Source of the DNA: Bacteroidota bacterium
GTDB lineage: Bacteria > Bacteroidota > JABWAT01
Reading direction: 5' to 3'
Length of the DNA stretch: 64,000 bases
Assembly: GCA_017303995.1 (NCBI GenBank)
Contig: JAFLBE010000003.1
Coordinates: 62,001-126,000 of the forward strand
In this document: positions 25,838-35,008 of the stretch, piece after piece
Position numbering within the stretch: position 1 is the first letter of the stretch
Layout of the letters: every line of letters starts with the position of its first letter
Made by a program: the position numbers and the translations under genes
The notes under the pieces: generated by a model
Seen by the model: the letters and a program-made list of their open reading frames with translations, nothing else
What the model was told of the DNA's origin: nothing
The model's database searches: none

Positions 25838-28186
25838 ATGAAATTCATAATTATTACCCTATCGCTTTTCTTTTTTGTAAGCGTTCACAGTCAGGTTCAC
25901 GAAAAGACTGGAAATCACCTCAAAAAGGAGCTCGCACTTTCTAAGTCTTCACTGGCAAAAAATATGTCGGGTTCAGAAACAGAAAATCAGTTTCTTGTAA
26001 AAATTTCAGATGGATTTTCACCTGAACAAATACGTTCTGAACTGGAAAATGCCGGTGCTGTTCCTGGTTCAATATTTGGAAATCTGATCACCGTAACTTG
26101 CAAAAAGTCATCCATACAAACTCTTGCCGACCTACCTTTTGTTGAATTTATCGAATCAGAACCGGGTGATATGCCATTAATGAATGTGAGCCGTTCAAAG
26201 CAAATGAATGGATCAACTTTTCGTGGAACCTGGACGGATACGGTTCACACACTTGGCTATACCGGAAAAAGGGTAATTGTTGGAATTGTGGATGACGGAT
26301 TTTCTTTCAGTCATGGTGATTTTCAAAAACCAGACGGAACGTCACGGGTTTTGTTTATCTGGAATCAAGGAACCAACACACCTGCAAAGTATCCGGCACT
26401 TCCGGTTTATTCGTACGGTACAGAATGGACATCAGCAAATATTGATGCAAGTCAGGTTACCGGCGTTCCAACCAATTCACACGGTTCAAATTGTCTTTCA
26501 ATCTCCTGTTCAGACGGTTCTGCTTCCGGAATTAAGGGGATGGCTCCAGAATCTGATATCATTCTCGTCGTCAGGAAATCGGGTTCAACTTTGGCAAATA
26601 CCATTGATGCTTTTAATTATATTCAGAAAAAGGCCAAATCACTGGGAAAACCTGTTGTAATAAGTTATAGTCTGGGTAGCCAGTTTGGTCCGCACGATGG
26701 AACCAAAGTACACGAAATTGCCATCGATTCCCTTTCTGGTCCAGGCTCAATTTTTGCAATCGCTGCCGGAAACAGCGGCGGACAAAACATTCACATTACC
26801 GGAAACCTACCGGCTACGGGTTTTACTGATACTCTCAGGTTTACGATTTCCTCAAATCCGAACGGTAACGGACAAAGTTTCAGTGTGAACTCCTGGTATC
26901 CTTCAGGTGACAGTCTTGATTTTTCACTAATCGGACCAACAGGAAATGTTTATGGTCCGTTTTCACTGAAAGCCAGTTTTGATACCCTTTCAACATCAGA
27001 CGGATTTTTATACATCGGAAATAATTTTGACGCTATCAGCCAGAGAAATATTATTGACTGGGAACTGATCAATTTTAATAACCGGAAAGTAAAAACCGGT
27101 CAATGGAAAGCAGTTCACTATTCAAGAAAAAATAATTCAGGATCCATATTTGATGGGTGGATAAACATCAGTTCAGTTTCTGGTTCGTTTCAGGATCATG
27201 TGAACAGTCAAAAAGTCATCACAATGCCCGGAACTGCTGTTCAGGCTGTGACCGCCGGCGCTTACGAAATATCAACCGGATCACGACAATCGGGTTCAAG
27301 TATTGGGCCAACCCGGGACGGACGGCAAAAACCAGAACTTTCTGCACCCTCAAATGTGACGACAGCTTTTGGGGTTTTTGGCGGGACTTCCGCATCCGCG
27401 CCTCATCTTACCGGTGCGATTGCTTTGCTTCTTCAGGCCGATTCTTCACTCACTCCCACCCAAATAAAAGATCTGTTACAAAATGGTGCAAATGTTGACG
27501 CTGTAACTGGCTCTGTTCCCAATGCCTCGTGGGGATTTGGAAAATTAAACAGTTATGAGGCGATTGCTCCGTTACTAATTCCCGATACACCTTTGCCGGT
27601 TTCCATTCTAAGTTTTTCCGGCAAATTTGAAAATGGCTTTTCTGTTTTTGGCTGGAAGACCACAAATGAATTGAATGTAGCCGGTTATGAGATCGAAGTG
27701 TCAACCCGTGAAGAATCATGGCAATTACTGGGTTCTTACAAATTCCTTGACGAAATGAGATATGAAACAGGTAATCTTTATACTGTTTCAATTCCCTTCC
27801 ATGCGATCAGAGATCAAACTTATCAATTCAGAATATTTTGTGTAGACCTTGATGGCACCCGGTCAGTTGCCGGCCTGGTTTCTTTTGCATTTTCGGAAGA
27901 AAACCCGACTTATTTACCGAAGATTCTTTCAGTTTCAGAACTTTACCCGAATCCGGCAAACCCAGGATCTGTATTTCATATCACTGCTGATAAAGATCAG
28001 ACTATTGCAATAGAAATTTTCAACATTTCGGGTCAGCTGGTACAAAACCTTCCTGGTTTAAGGTTGAAATCCGGCGAAAGTAAAACTGTGAATCTATCAG
28101 CAGAGACTTTATCGACCGGCGTTTATCTGATCAGAATTTCTGGACATTCAAAACTTTTCACCCGCAAACTGGTGGTTCTGAAATAG
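25838..28186 (+). CDS. S8-family subtilase with type IX secretion C-terminal domain
   Basis: A 782-residue secreted serine protease. The ATG at 25838 gives a clean signal peptide (MKFIIITLSLFFFVSVHSQ); a TTG five codons upstream is less likely. The catalytic Asp lies in VGIVDDGFS, His in TNSHGSNC and Ser in GGTSASAPH. A propeptide-like region precedes the protease domain, and an inserted beta domain splits it. The last 85 residues (LYPNPANPG, then IEIFNISGQLV, ending ISGHSKLFTRKLVVLK) form a type A T9SS sorting domain, removed on export to the surface. Confidence 0.92.
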   Translation: MKFIIITLSLFFFVSVHSQVHEKTGNHLKKELALSKSSLAKNMSGSETENQFLVKISDGFSPEQIRSELENAGAVPGSIFGNLITVTCKKSSIQTLADLPFVEFIESEPGDMPLMNVSRSKQMNGSTFRGTWTDTVHTLGYTGKRVIVGIVDDGFSFSHGDFQKPDGTSRVLFIWNQGTNTPAKYPALPVYSYGTEWTSANIDASQVTGVPTNSHGSNCLSISCSDGSASGIKGMAPESDIILVVRKSGSTLANTIDAFNYIQKKAKSLGKPVVISYSLGSQFGPHDGTKVHEIAIDSLSGPGSIFAIAAGNSGGQNIHITGNLPATGFTDTLRFTISSNPNGNGQSFSVNSWYPSGDSLDFSLIGPTGNVYGPFSLKASFDTLSTSDGFLYIGNNFDAISQRNIIDWELINFNNRKVKTGQWKAVHYSRKNNSGSIFDGWINISSVSGSFQDHVNSQKVITMPGTAVQAVTAGAYEISTGSRQSGSSIGPTRDGRQKPELSAPSNVTTAFGVFGGTSASAPHLTGAIALLLQADSSLTPTQIKDLLQNGANVDAVTGSVPNASWGFGKLNSYEAIAPLLIPDTPLPVSILSFSGKFENGFSVFGWKTTNELNVAGYEIEVSTREESWQLLGSYKFLDEMRYETGNLYTVSIPFHAIRDQTYQFRIFCVDLDGTRSVAGLVSFAFSEENPTYLPKILSVSELYPNPANPGSVFHITADKDQTIAIEIFNISGQLVQNLPGLRLKSGESKTVNLSAETLSTGVYLIRISGHSKLFTRKLVVLK

Positions 28187-28270
28187 ACAGAAAATATCAG
28201 TTTCAAATCAACTTCAACTTTCCTACCTTTAGGCAGACCAAACCATGACCAAGGAAAAGGAAAATCTGCT

Positions 28271-29653
28271 ATGCGTTTCCCAGCCGAACCATTTAAAATA
28301 AAAGTTGTTGAATCCATAAAAATGACGACCCTTGAAGAACGGATTAAATTTCTGGAAGAAGCCGGAAATAATCTGTTCTCGATCCCGGCCGATACCATTT
28401 TTGTTGATTTACTCACCGATTCAGGAACAAGTGCCATGAGCGACCGGCAATGGGCTGGAATGATGACGGGTGATGAAGCTTATGCCGGCAGCCGGAGTTT
28501 CTATCGGTTTGAAGAAACCATCAAAAAAATAACCGGTTTTAATCATGTGATTCCCACACACCAGGGGCGGGTTGCTGAAAATCTGCTTTTCAGTCTGATT
28601 GCCAATGAAAATACCGTCATCCCCAGCAACAGCCATTTTGATACCACAAGGGCAAACATCGAATTCCACAAAGGGACGGCACTTGATCTTGTCATTGATG
28701 AAGCCTATCAGCCCGAACTTGAACTTCCGTTTAAAGGCAATATGGATTTGAAAAAACTGGAAGCAGTTGTCAAACAATATGGAAAGGAACGAATTCCGGT
28801 TTGTATGCTGACAATTACCAATAATTCGGGTGGTGGCCAGCCAGTTTCGATGGAAAATATCAGAAACGTAAAAAATCTACTAAAACCTTTTGGAATTCCG
28901 TTATTTCTTGATGCCTGCAGGTTTGCAGAAAATGCCTATTTCATCAAAACCCGTGAAAAAGGATACGAAAACAAATCCATCATGGAAATCGCCAATGAAA
29001 TGTTTTCGTATGCCGATGGCTGTACCATGAGTGCAAAGAAAGATGGATTGGTGAACATTGGCGGATTTCTGGCTCTGAATGATACTGAACTGTCGCGCAG
29101 AATTACCAACTATCTGATTCTGATAGAAGGCTTCCCAACTTATGGCGGACTTGCAGGTCGTGATCTGGAAGCTATTTCAATCGGGATTATGGAAGCCCTT
29201 GATGAGAATTATTTGGCGTATCGAACCAATCAGGTGAAATATCTGGCTGATTTATTGACCGGTGCGGGTATTTCAGTTATTCGTCCGGCTGGCGGGCATG
29301 CTGTTTACATTGATGCCAGAAAGTTTTACCCAAACATCAAACCAGAAGAATTTCCCGGCCAGGCCCTGGTCGTCGAACTTTATAAACAGTTTGGAATCCG
29401 TGGAGTGGAAGTCGGTTCGCTTATGTTTGGAAAGAAAGATGAAGTTACAGGAAAGGAAATTCTGCCAAGATTGGATCTCGTTCGGCTTGCGATTCCCCGT
29501 CGTGTATATACAACCATGCACATGAATTATGTGGCAGAAGGATTGATAGAGTTGTTTACAAATCGGGATTCTGTGCGGGGGTTGAGAATTATCTATGAAG
29601 CTCCGGTTTTAAGACATTTCACAGCAAGACTTGAAATTTCCGGTGACAAGTGA
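28271..29653 (+). CDS. tnaA: Tryptophanase (tryptophan indole-lyase)
   Basis: This 460-residue PLP enzyme belongs to the beta-eliminating lyases and should convert tryptophan to indole, pyruvate and ammonia. The PLP lysine is K257 in SAKKDG. Overall wording (FPAEPFKIKVVE, DKQW-like SDRQWAGMM, EMFSYADGCTMS) is close to tyrosine phenol-lyase. However, three positions that separate the enzymes follow tryptophanase: D124 (Thr in phenol-lyase), V381 (Arg) and H449 (Phe). No tnaC leader or tryptophan transporter is seen. AAGGA precedes the ATG. The last codons and the stop lie inside a heptamer repeat. Confidence 0.85.
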   Translation: MRFPAEPFKIKVVESIKMTTLEERIKFLEEAGNNLFSIPADTIFVDLLTDSGTSAMSDRQWAGMMTGDEAYAGSRSFYRFEETIKKITGFNHVIPTHQGRVAENLLFSLIANENTVIPSNSHFDTTRANIEFHKGTALDLVIDEAYQPELELPFKGNMDLKKLEAVVKQYGKERIPVCMLTITNNSGGGQPVSMENIRNVKNLLKPFGIPLFLDACRFAENAYFIKTREKGYENKSIMEIANEMFSYADGCTMSAKKDGLVNIGGFLALNDTELSRRITNYLILIEGFPTYGGLAGRDLEAISIGIMEALDENYLAYRTNQVKYLADLLTGAGISVIRPAGGHAVYIDARKFYPNIKPEEFPGQALVVELYKQFGIRGVEVGSLMFGKKDEVTGKEILPRLDLVRLAIPRRVYTTMHMNYVAEGLIELFTNRDSVRGLRIIYEAPVLRHFTARLEISGDK

Positions 29654-29698
29654 CTGGTGACTGGTCACCAGTGACAAGGGACAAGGGACGAGTGAAAA
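29643..29698 (+). repeat. Heptanucleotide tandem repeat, left array
   Basis: Eight consecutive 7-base units with consensus GTGACAA/GTGACTG/GGGACAA run from inside the tnaA end through its TGA stop: gtgacaa, gtgactg twice, gtcacca, gtgacaa, gggacaa, gggacga, gtgaaaa. The codons GDK and the stop of tnaA are repeat sequence. The same motif family recurs inverted at 29788-29815. Confidence 0.85.
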
Positions 29699-29742
29699 AT
29701 GACATGCGGATACAGATTATGGGTAATATTAATATGTCATTT
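29697..29742. repeat. Inverted repeat inside the heptamer element
   Basis: AAATGACAT at 29697-29705 is complementary to ATGTCATTT at 29734-29742, a perfect 9-base stem nested between the two heptamer arrays. Together with the outer arms it could fold the whole convergent intergenic region into a long branched hairpin. Confidence 0.6.
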
Positions 29743-29787
29743 CTTCGTATAACGTACCACGTAAGGTGAACTGCTTTTGCTGGTTTA

Positions 29788-29815
29788 TTGTCCCCTGTCA
29801 CTGGTCACTCGTCCC
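29788..29815 (-). repeat. Heptanucleotide tandem repeat, right (inverted) array
   Basis: Read on the minus strand, four exact-phase 7-base units (gggacga, gtgacca, gtgacag, gggacaa) cover the end of pgeF and its TGA stop. They are the inverted counterpart of the left array: 13 bases, AAGGGACGAGTGA and its complement, match perfectly between the arrays. Confidence 0.85.
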
Positions 29816-30565
29816 TTGAATGACGATTCCGGCCATCATTCTGCCGGTAACTCCGCCATCCCGGCGATAGGAATAAAAAAAATCCGGTTCACAATAGGTA
29901 CACCGATCCATATCCTCAATATTTTTCTGCCAGATACCAAGTTCAAGTAAATCCTGACGTATAGTTCCTGGTAAATCCACGAAAAACTTACCGATGGTTT
30001 CACTTTCCCGAATAAATTTCAACGGAAAAAATTCACCAACTTCACCACCCACTTCAAAGTGACATAAACGGATTCCAGGTCCGATTACAACCTGAATGTT
30101 TTCAAGTTTGCTGCCAGTTTCAATCAATTTCTGAATCTGAAGTTTATGAATTCCATTTGCAACGCCACGCCATCCACAATGAGTAACTGCAATCCAGCCG
30201 GTTACACAGTCATGAAACCAAACCGGAAAGCAATCTGCAATTGAAACATTAAGTGGTAAATCAGGTGTCTGAGTCATAAAACCATCAACATCCTTAAATT
30301 CACCCGGCTTCGTCACACTTTCAATTTGATTGCCATGACATTGAAATGCAACTACAAGTTGCTCAGGTTTTTTGCCAAACCAGTCTGCATAAACTTTCCT
30401 GTTTTTAGTAACCGGATCAAGATCTTCACCAGAACTTTTTCCAAGATTGAATGAGGAATAAGGTCCGGTGCTTTCTCCACCAATACGGGTAGAAACACCA
30501 GCTTTAATTTTAAACGGTGTGTTAAATTTGACTTCGATAAAGCTTTCATTTTTCGTCATAATCAA
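29798..30565 (-). CDS. pgeF: Laccase-domain protein, PgeF/YfiH family
   Basis: A 255-residue multicopper-oxidase-like protein (formerly called polyphenol oxidase or YfiH). E. coli PgeF removes wrongly placed amino acids from peptidoglycan precursors, and relatives act on purine nucleosides. Metal ligands are seen in CHGNQIESV, ADCFPVWFH, THCGWRGVANG and the CHFEVGGEV segment. The last five residues (GTSDQ) and stop are encoded by the heptamer repeat. The start overlaps the transglutaminase-like gene by 20 bases. A Met two codons in is an equal alternative start. Confidence 0.9.
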   Translation of the reverse strand: MIMTKNESFIEVKFNTPFKIKAGVSTRIGGESTGPYSSFNLGKSSGEDLDPVTKNRKVYADWFGKKPEQLVVAFQCHGNQIESVTKPGEFKDVDGFMTQTPDLPLNVSIADCFPVWFHDCVTGWIAVTHCGWRGVANGIHKLQIQKLIETGSKLENIQVVIGPGIRLCHFEVGGEVGEFFPLKFIRESETIGKFFVDLPGTIRQDLLELGIWQKNIEDMDRCTYCEPDFFYSYRRDGGVTGRMMAGIVIQGTSDQ

Positions 30566-31673
30566 TAATCTCCGGAATTAACTCTCTGATTTCTTCAGGT
30601 GTTTCGCCAAAGGGGGCATTAAAATAAGTCGGATCACAATAAACATAATAGCGGGATCCAAATTCATAAACTTCACCTTGCCATCCTTCAGGAGCTGTTA
30701 CCAACAAGCTCACATGTTCTGGAAAATCGGCAAGTAGTGGCTTCAGTGAGGTGAGTTCTTCCACCAATTTAAACATGAAAACAGACCGGTCTTCGCAATC
30801 ACAGCCTTCAGAAAGCAAAATTTCTTCAGGAAACTGCAGATGTTCATATCCGAACAAAACCTGATCATCAATATAAGGAAAACATTGTAGAAGCAGTTGA
30901 CGGATGCATTCCACTTTTTCATGTTCAGTTAATCCATTTTCTTTCATCTGGGCTTTTAAAGGAATGACCAGTGTTCGCAATAAATCGGGTGAAAACCGGT
31001 AAGTTAATGCATCCTGAAACCGGATATTTGGCAAACTGAAATAATAAAGTGACAGATTCCTGTTGAGTTCTACTTTGGTCGAGTAAGTTTGTTCTTTAAA
31101 CGTCCATGTCAGGATTTTCTCTGTTTTGGCAACTCCCGTTACTGGTAGTTCACCAAGATTAAATGTAACCGGACGAAAATCTGTTCCCTCATCCGGGTCT
31201 TTGTCTTCGAGGGTGATTTTAATTTTTCCGTTATCCTTTTCACTCTGAGTCAGTTTTAAAACGTCAAAGAATTTCTTGCCTGAAATCCGGTAAAATTGAA
31301 GTCCGAAAAGTTGCTGGCTGACTGAAATAAGTGGGACTCTCAAACCAGAATCGGTTTTTACCCTTTCTGTCTCAAAACCCCATTTTCGCCACAGATAATA
31401 GGTTAATTGGGATGATTTCTCTTTGTTAGTAGGGAATAATTCCCCGGAATAGGCAATTGAAAACTGAATTTTCTGCCAATCTGTGAATCCGGCAGTGACG
31501 ATTGTATCCAAAACAAACTCATTTGCAATTTCTTCGAACTGACTGTCAGAAAAATTGATTTTATTTGTTGATTGAGCCCATTCCAGGTGATCCGGATTAA
31601 CAGGAATGTCCAAACCGAGAAAAGTAAAAGTTTGGGTTTGAAGCAGAATAAAGCCAAACAGAAGTAAAATCAT
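30546..31673 (-). CDS. Transglutaminase-like protein, exported or membrane-anchored
   Basis: A 375-residue protein starting with a hydrophobic signal or anchor (about 1-18). The C-terminal part has a transglutaminase-like triad: SEGCDCEDRSVFMF (nucleophile cysteine), HVSLLV (candidate His) and YVYCDPTYFNAPFGETP (Asp). The preceding 250 residues form a domain I do not recognise. Such proteins are often cysteine peptidases or amidases in the periplasm. It is embedded between aroE and pgeF with overlaps on both sides; the neighbour PgeF suggests a cell-wall role, which is inference only. Confidence 0.65.
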   Translation of the reverse strand: MILLLFGFILLQTQTFTFLGLDIPVNPDHLEWAQSTNKINFSDSQFEEIANEFVLDTIVTAGFTDWQKIQFSIAYSGELFPTNKEKSSQLTYYLWRKWGFETERVKTDSGLRVPLISVSQQLFGLQFYRISGKKFFDVLKLTQSEKDNGKIKITLEDKDPDEGTDFRPVTFNLGELPVTGVAKTEKILTWTFKEQTYSTKVELNRNLSLYYFSLPNIRFQDALTYRFSPDLLRTLVIPLKAQMKENGLTEHEKVECIRQLLLQCFPYIDDQVLFGYEHLQFPEEILLSEGCDCEDRSVFMFKLVEELTSLKPLLADFPEHVSLLVTAPEGWQGEVYEFGSRYYVYCDPTYFNAPFGETPEEIRELIPEIIDYDEK

Positions 31674-32527
31674 GGCTGTAGCAGCTTGGCAAGGGAGTTC
31701 GAAAGATCTTTTTTTCTTTGTGGAGCCAGGTGGCCAAACCAGAATTCATGTGCAGCTAGTGCCTGACCAATAAACATAGCAAGCCCATTCTGAACCGGAA
31801 CTGATTTGGATTTGAAAAAGGTTAAAAACCGGGTTTCGGCTGGTGTGTAAATAATATCGTAAGCAAAGTTTGTTTCTGGCAAACGACTAAGAAAATGATC
31901 AGAAAAATTATCCTGCTTCCCTTTCATTCCCAATGGTGTTGAATTCACAATTAAATCGGTAGGTATTATAGCTTGGTTCAAATCAGAATAGTCCGATAAA
32001 ACCCAGTTTATGCCTGGCAGGTTATCGTGTTTTTTCCGGCTGATGATGGTGATTTTACACTCCGGCCAAACTGAACGAAGCCCAAACACAACTCCTTTTG
32101 CAGCGCCACCCCAACCCAGAATGACAGCAGATTTAATAGAAAGTTGTCTGATCGGATCAACAAATCCGATCCAGTCGGTATTATTCCCGAGAAATTTTCC
32201 GTCAGATTTAACAAGCGTATTTACGGCACCGATGGTTTGTAATTGAGGTGAGTTAAATTTTCTGAAAACTGTTTCCTTAAAAGGAATGGTGATATTAAAT
32301 CCGGGATTATTGGGAAGTTTTTCACTTTCTTCCAGGAAGTTCAGAAGACTGTCATCTGTCTCGAAAGACAAAGCAAAATACTTTGCCTTCAGGTCAAGTT
32401 CAGAATAAATGAAAGAATGAAGTTCGGGTGAACGGGAATGGGAAATCGGGTTGCCTATTACACCAAGAAAGGAGGTGTTTTTATCCTCTGAGGCAAGTTC
32501 AAGAAATTCAGACCCGGAAATTACCAT
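31670..32527 (-). CDS. aroE: Shikimate dehydrogenase
   Basis: AroE reduces 3-dehydroshikimate to shikimate with NADPH. The 285-residue protein has the substrate motif GNPISHSRSPELH, the catalytic Lys in NITIPFKE, NTDWIGF with the catalytic-region Asp, and an altered nucleotide loop LGWGGAAKG (GxGGxxxA type). The C-terminal NGLAMFIGQALAAHEFW is the usual end. It is six bases downstream of the TPR gene and overlaps the transglutaminase-like gene by four. Confidence 0.92.
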   Translation of the reverse strand: MVISGSEFLELASEDKNTSFLGVIGNPISHSRSPELHSFIYSELDLKAKYFALSFETDDSLLNFLEESEKLPNNPGFNITIPFKETVFRKFNSPQLQTIGAVNTLVKSDGKFLGNNTDWIGFVDPIRQLSIKSAVILGWGGAAKGVVFGLRSVWPECKITIISRKKHDNLPGINWVLSDYSDLNQAIIPTDLIVNSTPLGMKGKQDNFSDHFLSRLPETNFAYDIIYTPAETRFLTFFKSKSVPVQNGLAMFIGQALAAHEFWFGHLAPQRKKDLSNSLAKLLQP

Positions 32528-32532
32528 GTGGG

Positions 32533-33939
32533 TTATTTCAAATCTTTGAAAAAATTATCCTGAATATCAGGCATCTGATCAAGAATGGTCTGGATTTTTG
32601 TCGGATCAATTTTAAAAGCAGCTTTTAGGTTTATCCAGGCTTCTTTTTCTTTTTCGACGGCAAAGTAAACCTGTGAGGCAAGAATACGGTAGTCGTAGTT
32701 ATTTCCGCTTTGCAGAACCGCCATGGCAACGGCCTTTTCAGCTTCCCGGTACAAATTCAGTTCAAAAGCCGTTTCAGCCAGATCGTACCAGGCCTGATGA
32801 TTTGCAGAATCAAGCGCAACTACTTTTTTATAAACCGGAAGTGATTCTTCGGGCCGACCCAAATTGTAAAGAGTATCGGCAACGGCATAAAGATATTCCG
32901 AATTTTCAGATTCAAATTTCACTGCAATTTGAAAGGCAGTTAAAGCTTCCAAAAACCGTTCATTTCCATCGTAGGCGCATCCCAAAGCATACCAGGCATC
33001 GGCATTCTCGGGTTCATCGGCGACGACTTCTTTCAGATAAGGAACTGCTTTTGAGTATTTTTCAATTTCTAAAAATGCGTTTGCGATATTTTGTCTGGCC
33101 GCATTGTCATGGGGTTCATTTCGCAGATAATCTTCGTACTCAGCAATGGCCTGAACATATTTTCCCATTCGAACGAGTGTATTGGCTTTGTTAAATTGGG
33201 AAGGTCCGAATTTTTCATTAATCGCTAATGACATATCAAAAGCATGAAGCGCACGTTCAAACGCATCCTGTTTGGATAAAGCTACACCCAGATTGTACCA
33301 GGCGTTAAAATTGTAAGGGTCTGAATTGAGTTGCTTCTCGTAGTATTCGATTGATTTCTCTGATTCACCAATCATATCGTAACAATAACCGAGTTCAAAA
33401 GCAGCATCACGGTGCATGGGGTTTAAAACCAGAGCCGTTTTGAAATTCTCAATGGCTTCACCATAATCTTCGAGTTTTTCATAACAAACACCTAGATTAT
33501 AATGAATGTCTGCATTGGTCGGATCCATTGACAACGCCATTTCAAAAGAGCTGATGGCTTCTTCAAAACTTCCCATATTGTCGAGACAGACACCTCTGAA
33601 TAAATGAGTTTCAGGATCGGTGGGGTTGTAAGTCAATGCGGTCTGAAAACAGTTAAAAGCATCCTCCCAATATTGATTTTCGGTGAGAATAACGCCTTTT
33701 CTGAACCAGAAATCTGAGTTATGAGGCATGGATTCAAGAACAAAATTGATGATTTCAAGGGCTTCATCATCATAGTCATTTTCAGTGTAAAACTCGAGAA
33801 TGTCATCCAGATTTTCGGAATCAAAATTAAGAACCCCGACCTCAAAAAGGAGGGCTTTCATTTCGTCGAATTCTTTTTTCCGGGGCGAGTCGCCTTTTCT
33901 TTTCCGGGATGATCCGGGTCCGTCCTGATGTAAGTTCAT
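32533..33939 (-). CDS. Tetratricopeptide repeat protein
   Basis: A 468-residue protein made of about eleven TPR units of 34 residues from residue 40 onward (for example NADIHYNLGVCYEKLEDYGE and NFNAWYNLGVALSKQDAFER). The N-terminus is short, basic and hydrophilic (SSRKRKGDSPRKKEF), and no signal peptide is seen, so it is probably cytoplasmic. TPR solenoids bind partner proteins; the partner is unknown. It is the first gene of the minus operon followed by aroE. Confidence 0.88.
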   Translation of the reverse strand: MNLHQDGPGSSRKRKGDSPRKKEFDEMKALLFEVGVLNFDSENLDDILEFYTENDYDDEALEIINFVLESMPHNSDFWFRKGVILTENQYWEDAFNCFQTALTYNPTDPETHLFRGVCLDNMGSFEEAISSFEMALSMDPTNADIHYNLGVCYEKLEDYGEAIENFKTALVLNPMHRDAAFELGYCYDMIGESEKSIEYYEKQLNSDPYNFNAWYNLGVALSKQDAFERALHAFDMSLAINEKFGPSQFNKANTLVRMGKYVQAIAEYEDYLRNEPHDNAARQNIANAFLEIEKYSKAVPYLKEVVADEPENADAWYALGCAYDGNERFLEALTAFQIAVKFESENSEYLYAVADTLYNLGRPEESLPVYKKVVALDSANHQAWYDLAETAFELNLYREAEKAVAMAVLQSGNNYDYRILASQVYFAVEKEKEAWINLKAAFKIDPTKIQTILDQMPDIQDNFFKDLK

Positions 33940-34102
33940 GGAGTTGCCCTGTTTTTCTTACAAAAATAACAAGCAAAAGGTGATTTTCTAAACGGAATCG
34001 GTAAGGGGAAAATAAATGGGACAGTTAAAACCAAACTGTGACAGATAGGACATGACCGATCAGGTGAAAATTATCCAGCGAACCTCTGATAAAACCCTAA
34101 TA

Positions 34103-35008
34103 TTATTTGATATTTTTTCCCTTAGCATAATTCCACAAACCTGCATATTGGGTAATCAAAACACCTGAAATGACCAGAATTCCACCTGCCAGAAACGGTA
34201 ACGTAATTGCTTGACTGAGAATGAAATAGCTCAGAATCGTGGTCATGATCGGCTGCCCGTTTGTGAAAATCGCCACACGGCTGGGTTCCAGCACTTTCAG
34301 ACCTGTTACCCAAAGCGCATAACTCACAATAGTGCCGAATATGGCAAGATAACCGATAACACCCCAGACTTCCGGTTTGGTTGATAACGGAACTCCGTTG
34401 AATACAACCCAGATAATCAGCGGGAAACTCCAGACCGCACCATGAGTCAGCATTTTGAGAGAAAACACAAACGGATTATACCGAATGCTGAATCTTCGGC
34501 TTTCAACGGTGTAAAAAGCCCAGGTAACAGCACCAGCCAGAATGGTTAAATTTCCCCAGAGATGTCCGGCTGAAAAAGCAGTATGGGTGCTGAGTAAAAT
34601 GATCAAAACCCCGATGAATGCAATCAAAACCCCGGACATCCGTTTAATTTCAAAAAATTCTTCCTTTCTGAACAGCGAAATCAAATAAGTGATCACAGGA
34701 ACGAGGGCATAAATAACAGCAGCTTCACCGGTTGATGTGTAATGAATTCCGATCAGAAAACAACTTTGATTGAGCGGAACGGCAAGAAAAGACAATTTCC
34801 ACAGAGCCTTGCTTTCGTTTATTTCACTGGCTTCAGTTTTGTACAAGACTTGAATCAATAGAAATGAAACAAGACCTGTTATAAAAGCACGGAAAAATAA
34901 TATGGAAAACGGATCCATATCAAAACCAATTGCTTTTGTCAAAATATAACCCAGACTTACAACAAAAGTTTGAATGGTTAAAAACGTTACGGCGGTTTTG
35001 TGGGTCAT
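34103..35008 (-). CDS. EamA-family (DMT) transporter
   Basis: A 301-residue membrane protein with ten predicted spans in two EamA repeats (about 10-140 and 155-290). PFSILFFRAFITG in repeat one and PSRVAIFTNGQPIMTTILSYF in repeat two are the usual family landmarks. DMT members export metabolites, often amino acids or nucleosides; substrate unknown. Its start overlaps the UbiA gene by four bases. Confidence 0.88.
   Translation of the reverse strand: MTHKTAVTFLTIQTFVVSLGYILTKAIGFDMDPFSILFFRAFITGLVSFLLIQVLYKTEASEINESKALWKLSFLAVPLNQSCFLIGIHYTSTGEAAVIYALVPVITYLISLFRKEEFFEIKRMSGVLIAFIGVLIILLSTHTAFSAGHLWGNLTILAGAVTWAFYTVESRRFSIRYNPFVFSLKMLTHGAVWSFPLIIWVVFNGVPLSTKPEVWGVIGYLAIFGTIVSYALWVTGLKVLEPSRVAIFTNGQPIMTTILSYFILSQAITLPFLAGGILVISGVLITQYAGLWNYAKGKNIK

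Noticed and set aside
29643-29820. CRISPR array
   Set aside because: The units are contiguous 7-base repeats without spacers and lie inside gene ends; no cas genes are near.
34021-34039. Hairpin ACAGTT/AACTGT between the EamA and TPR genes
   Set aside because: Only six base pairs and no T-tract on either strand; too weak to call a terminator.
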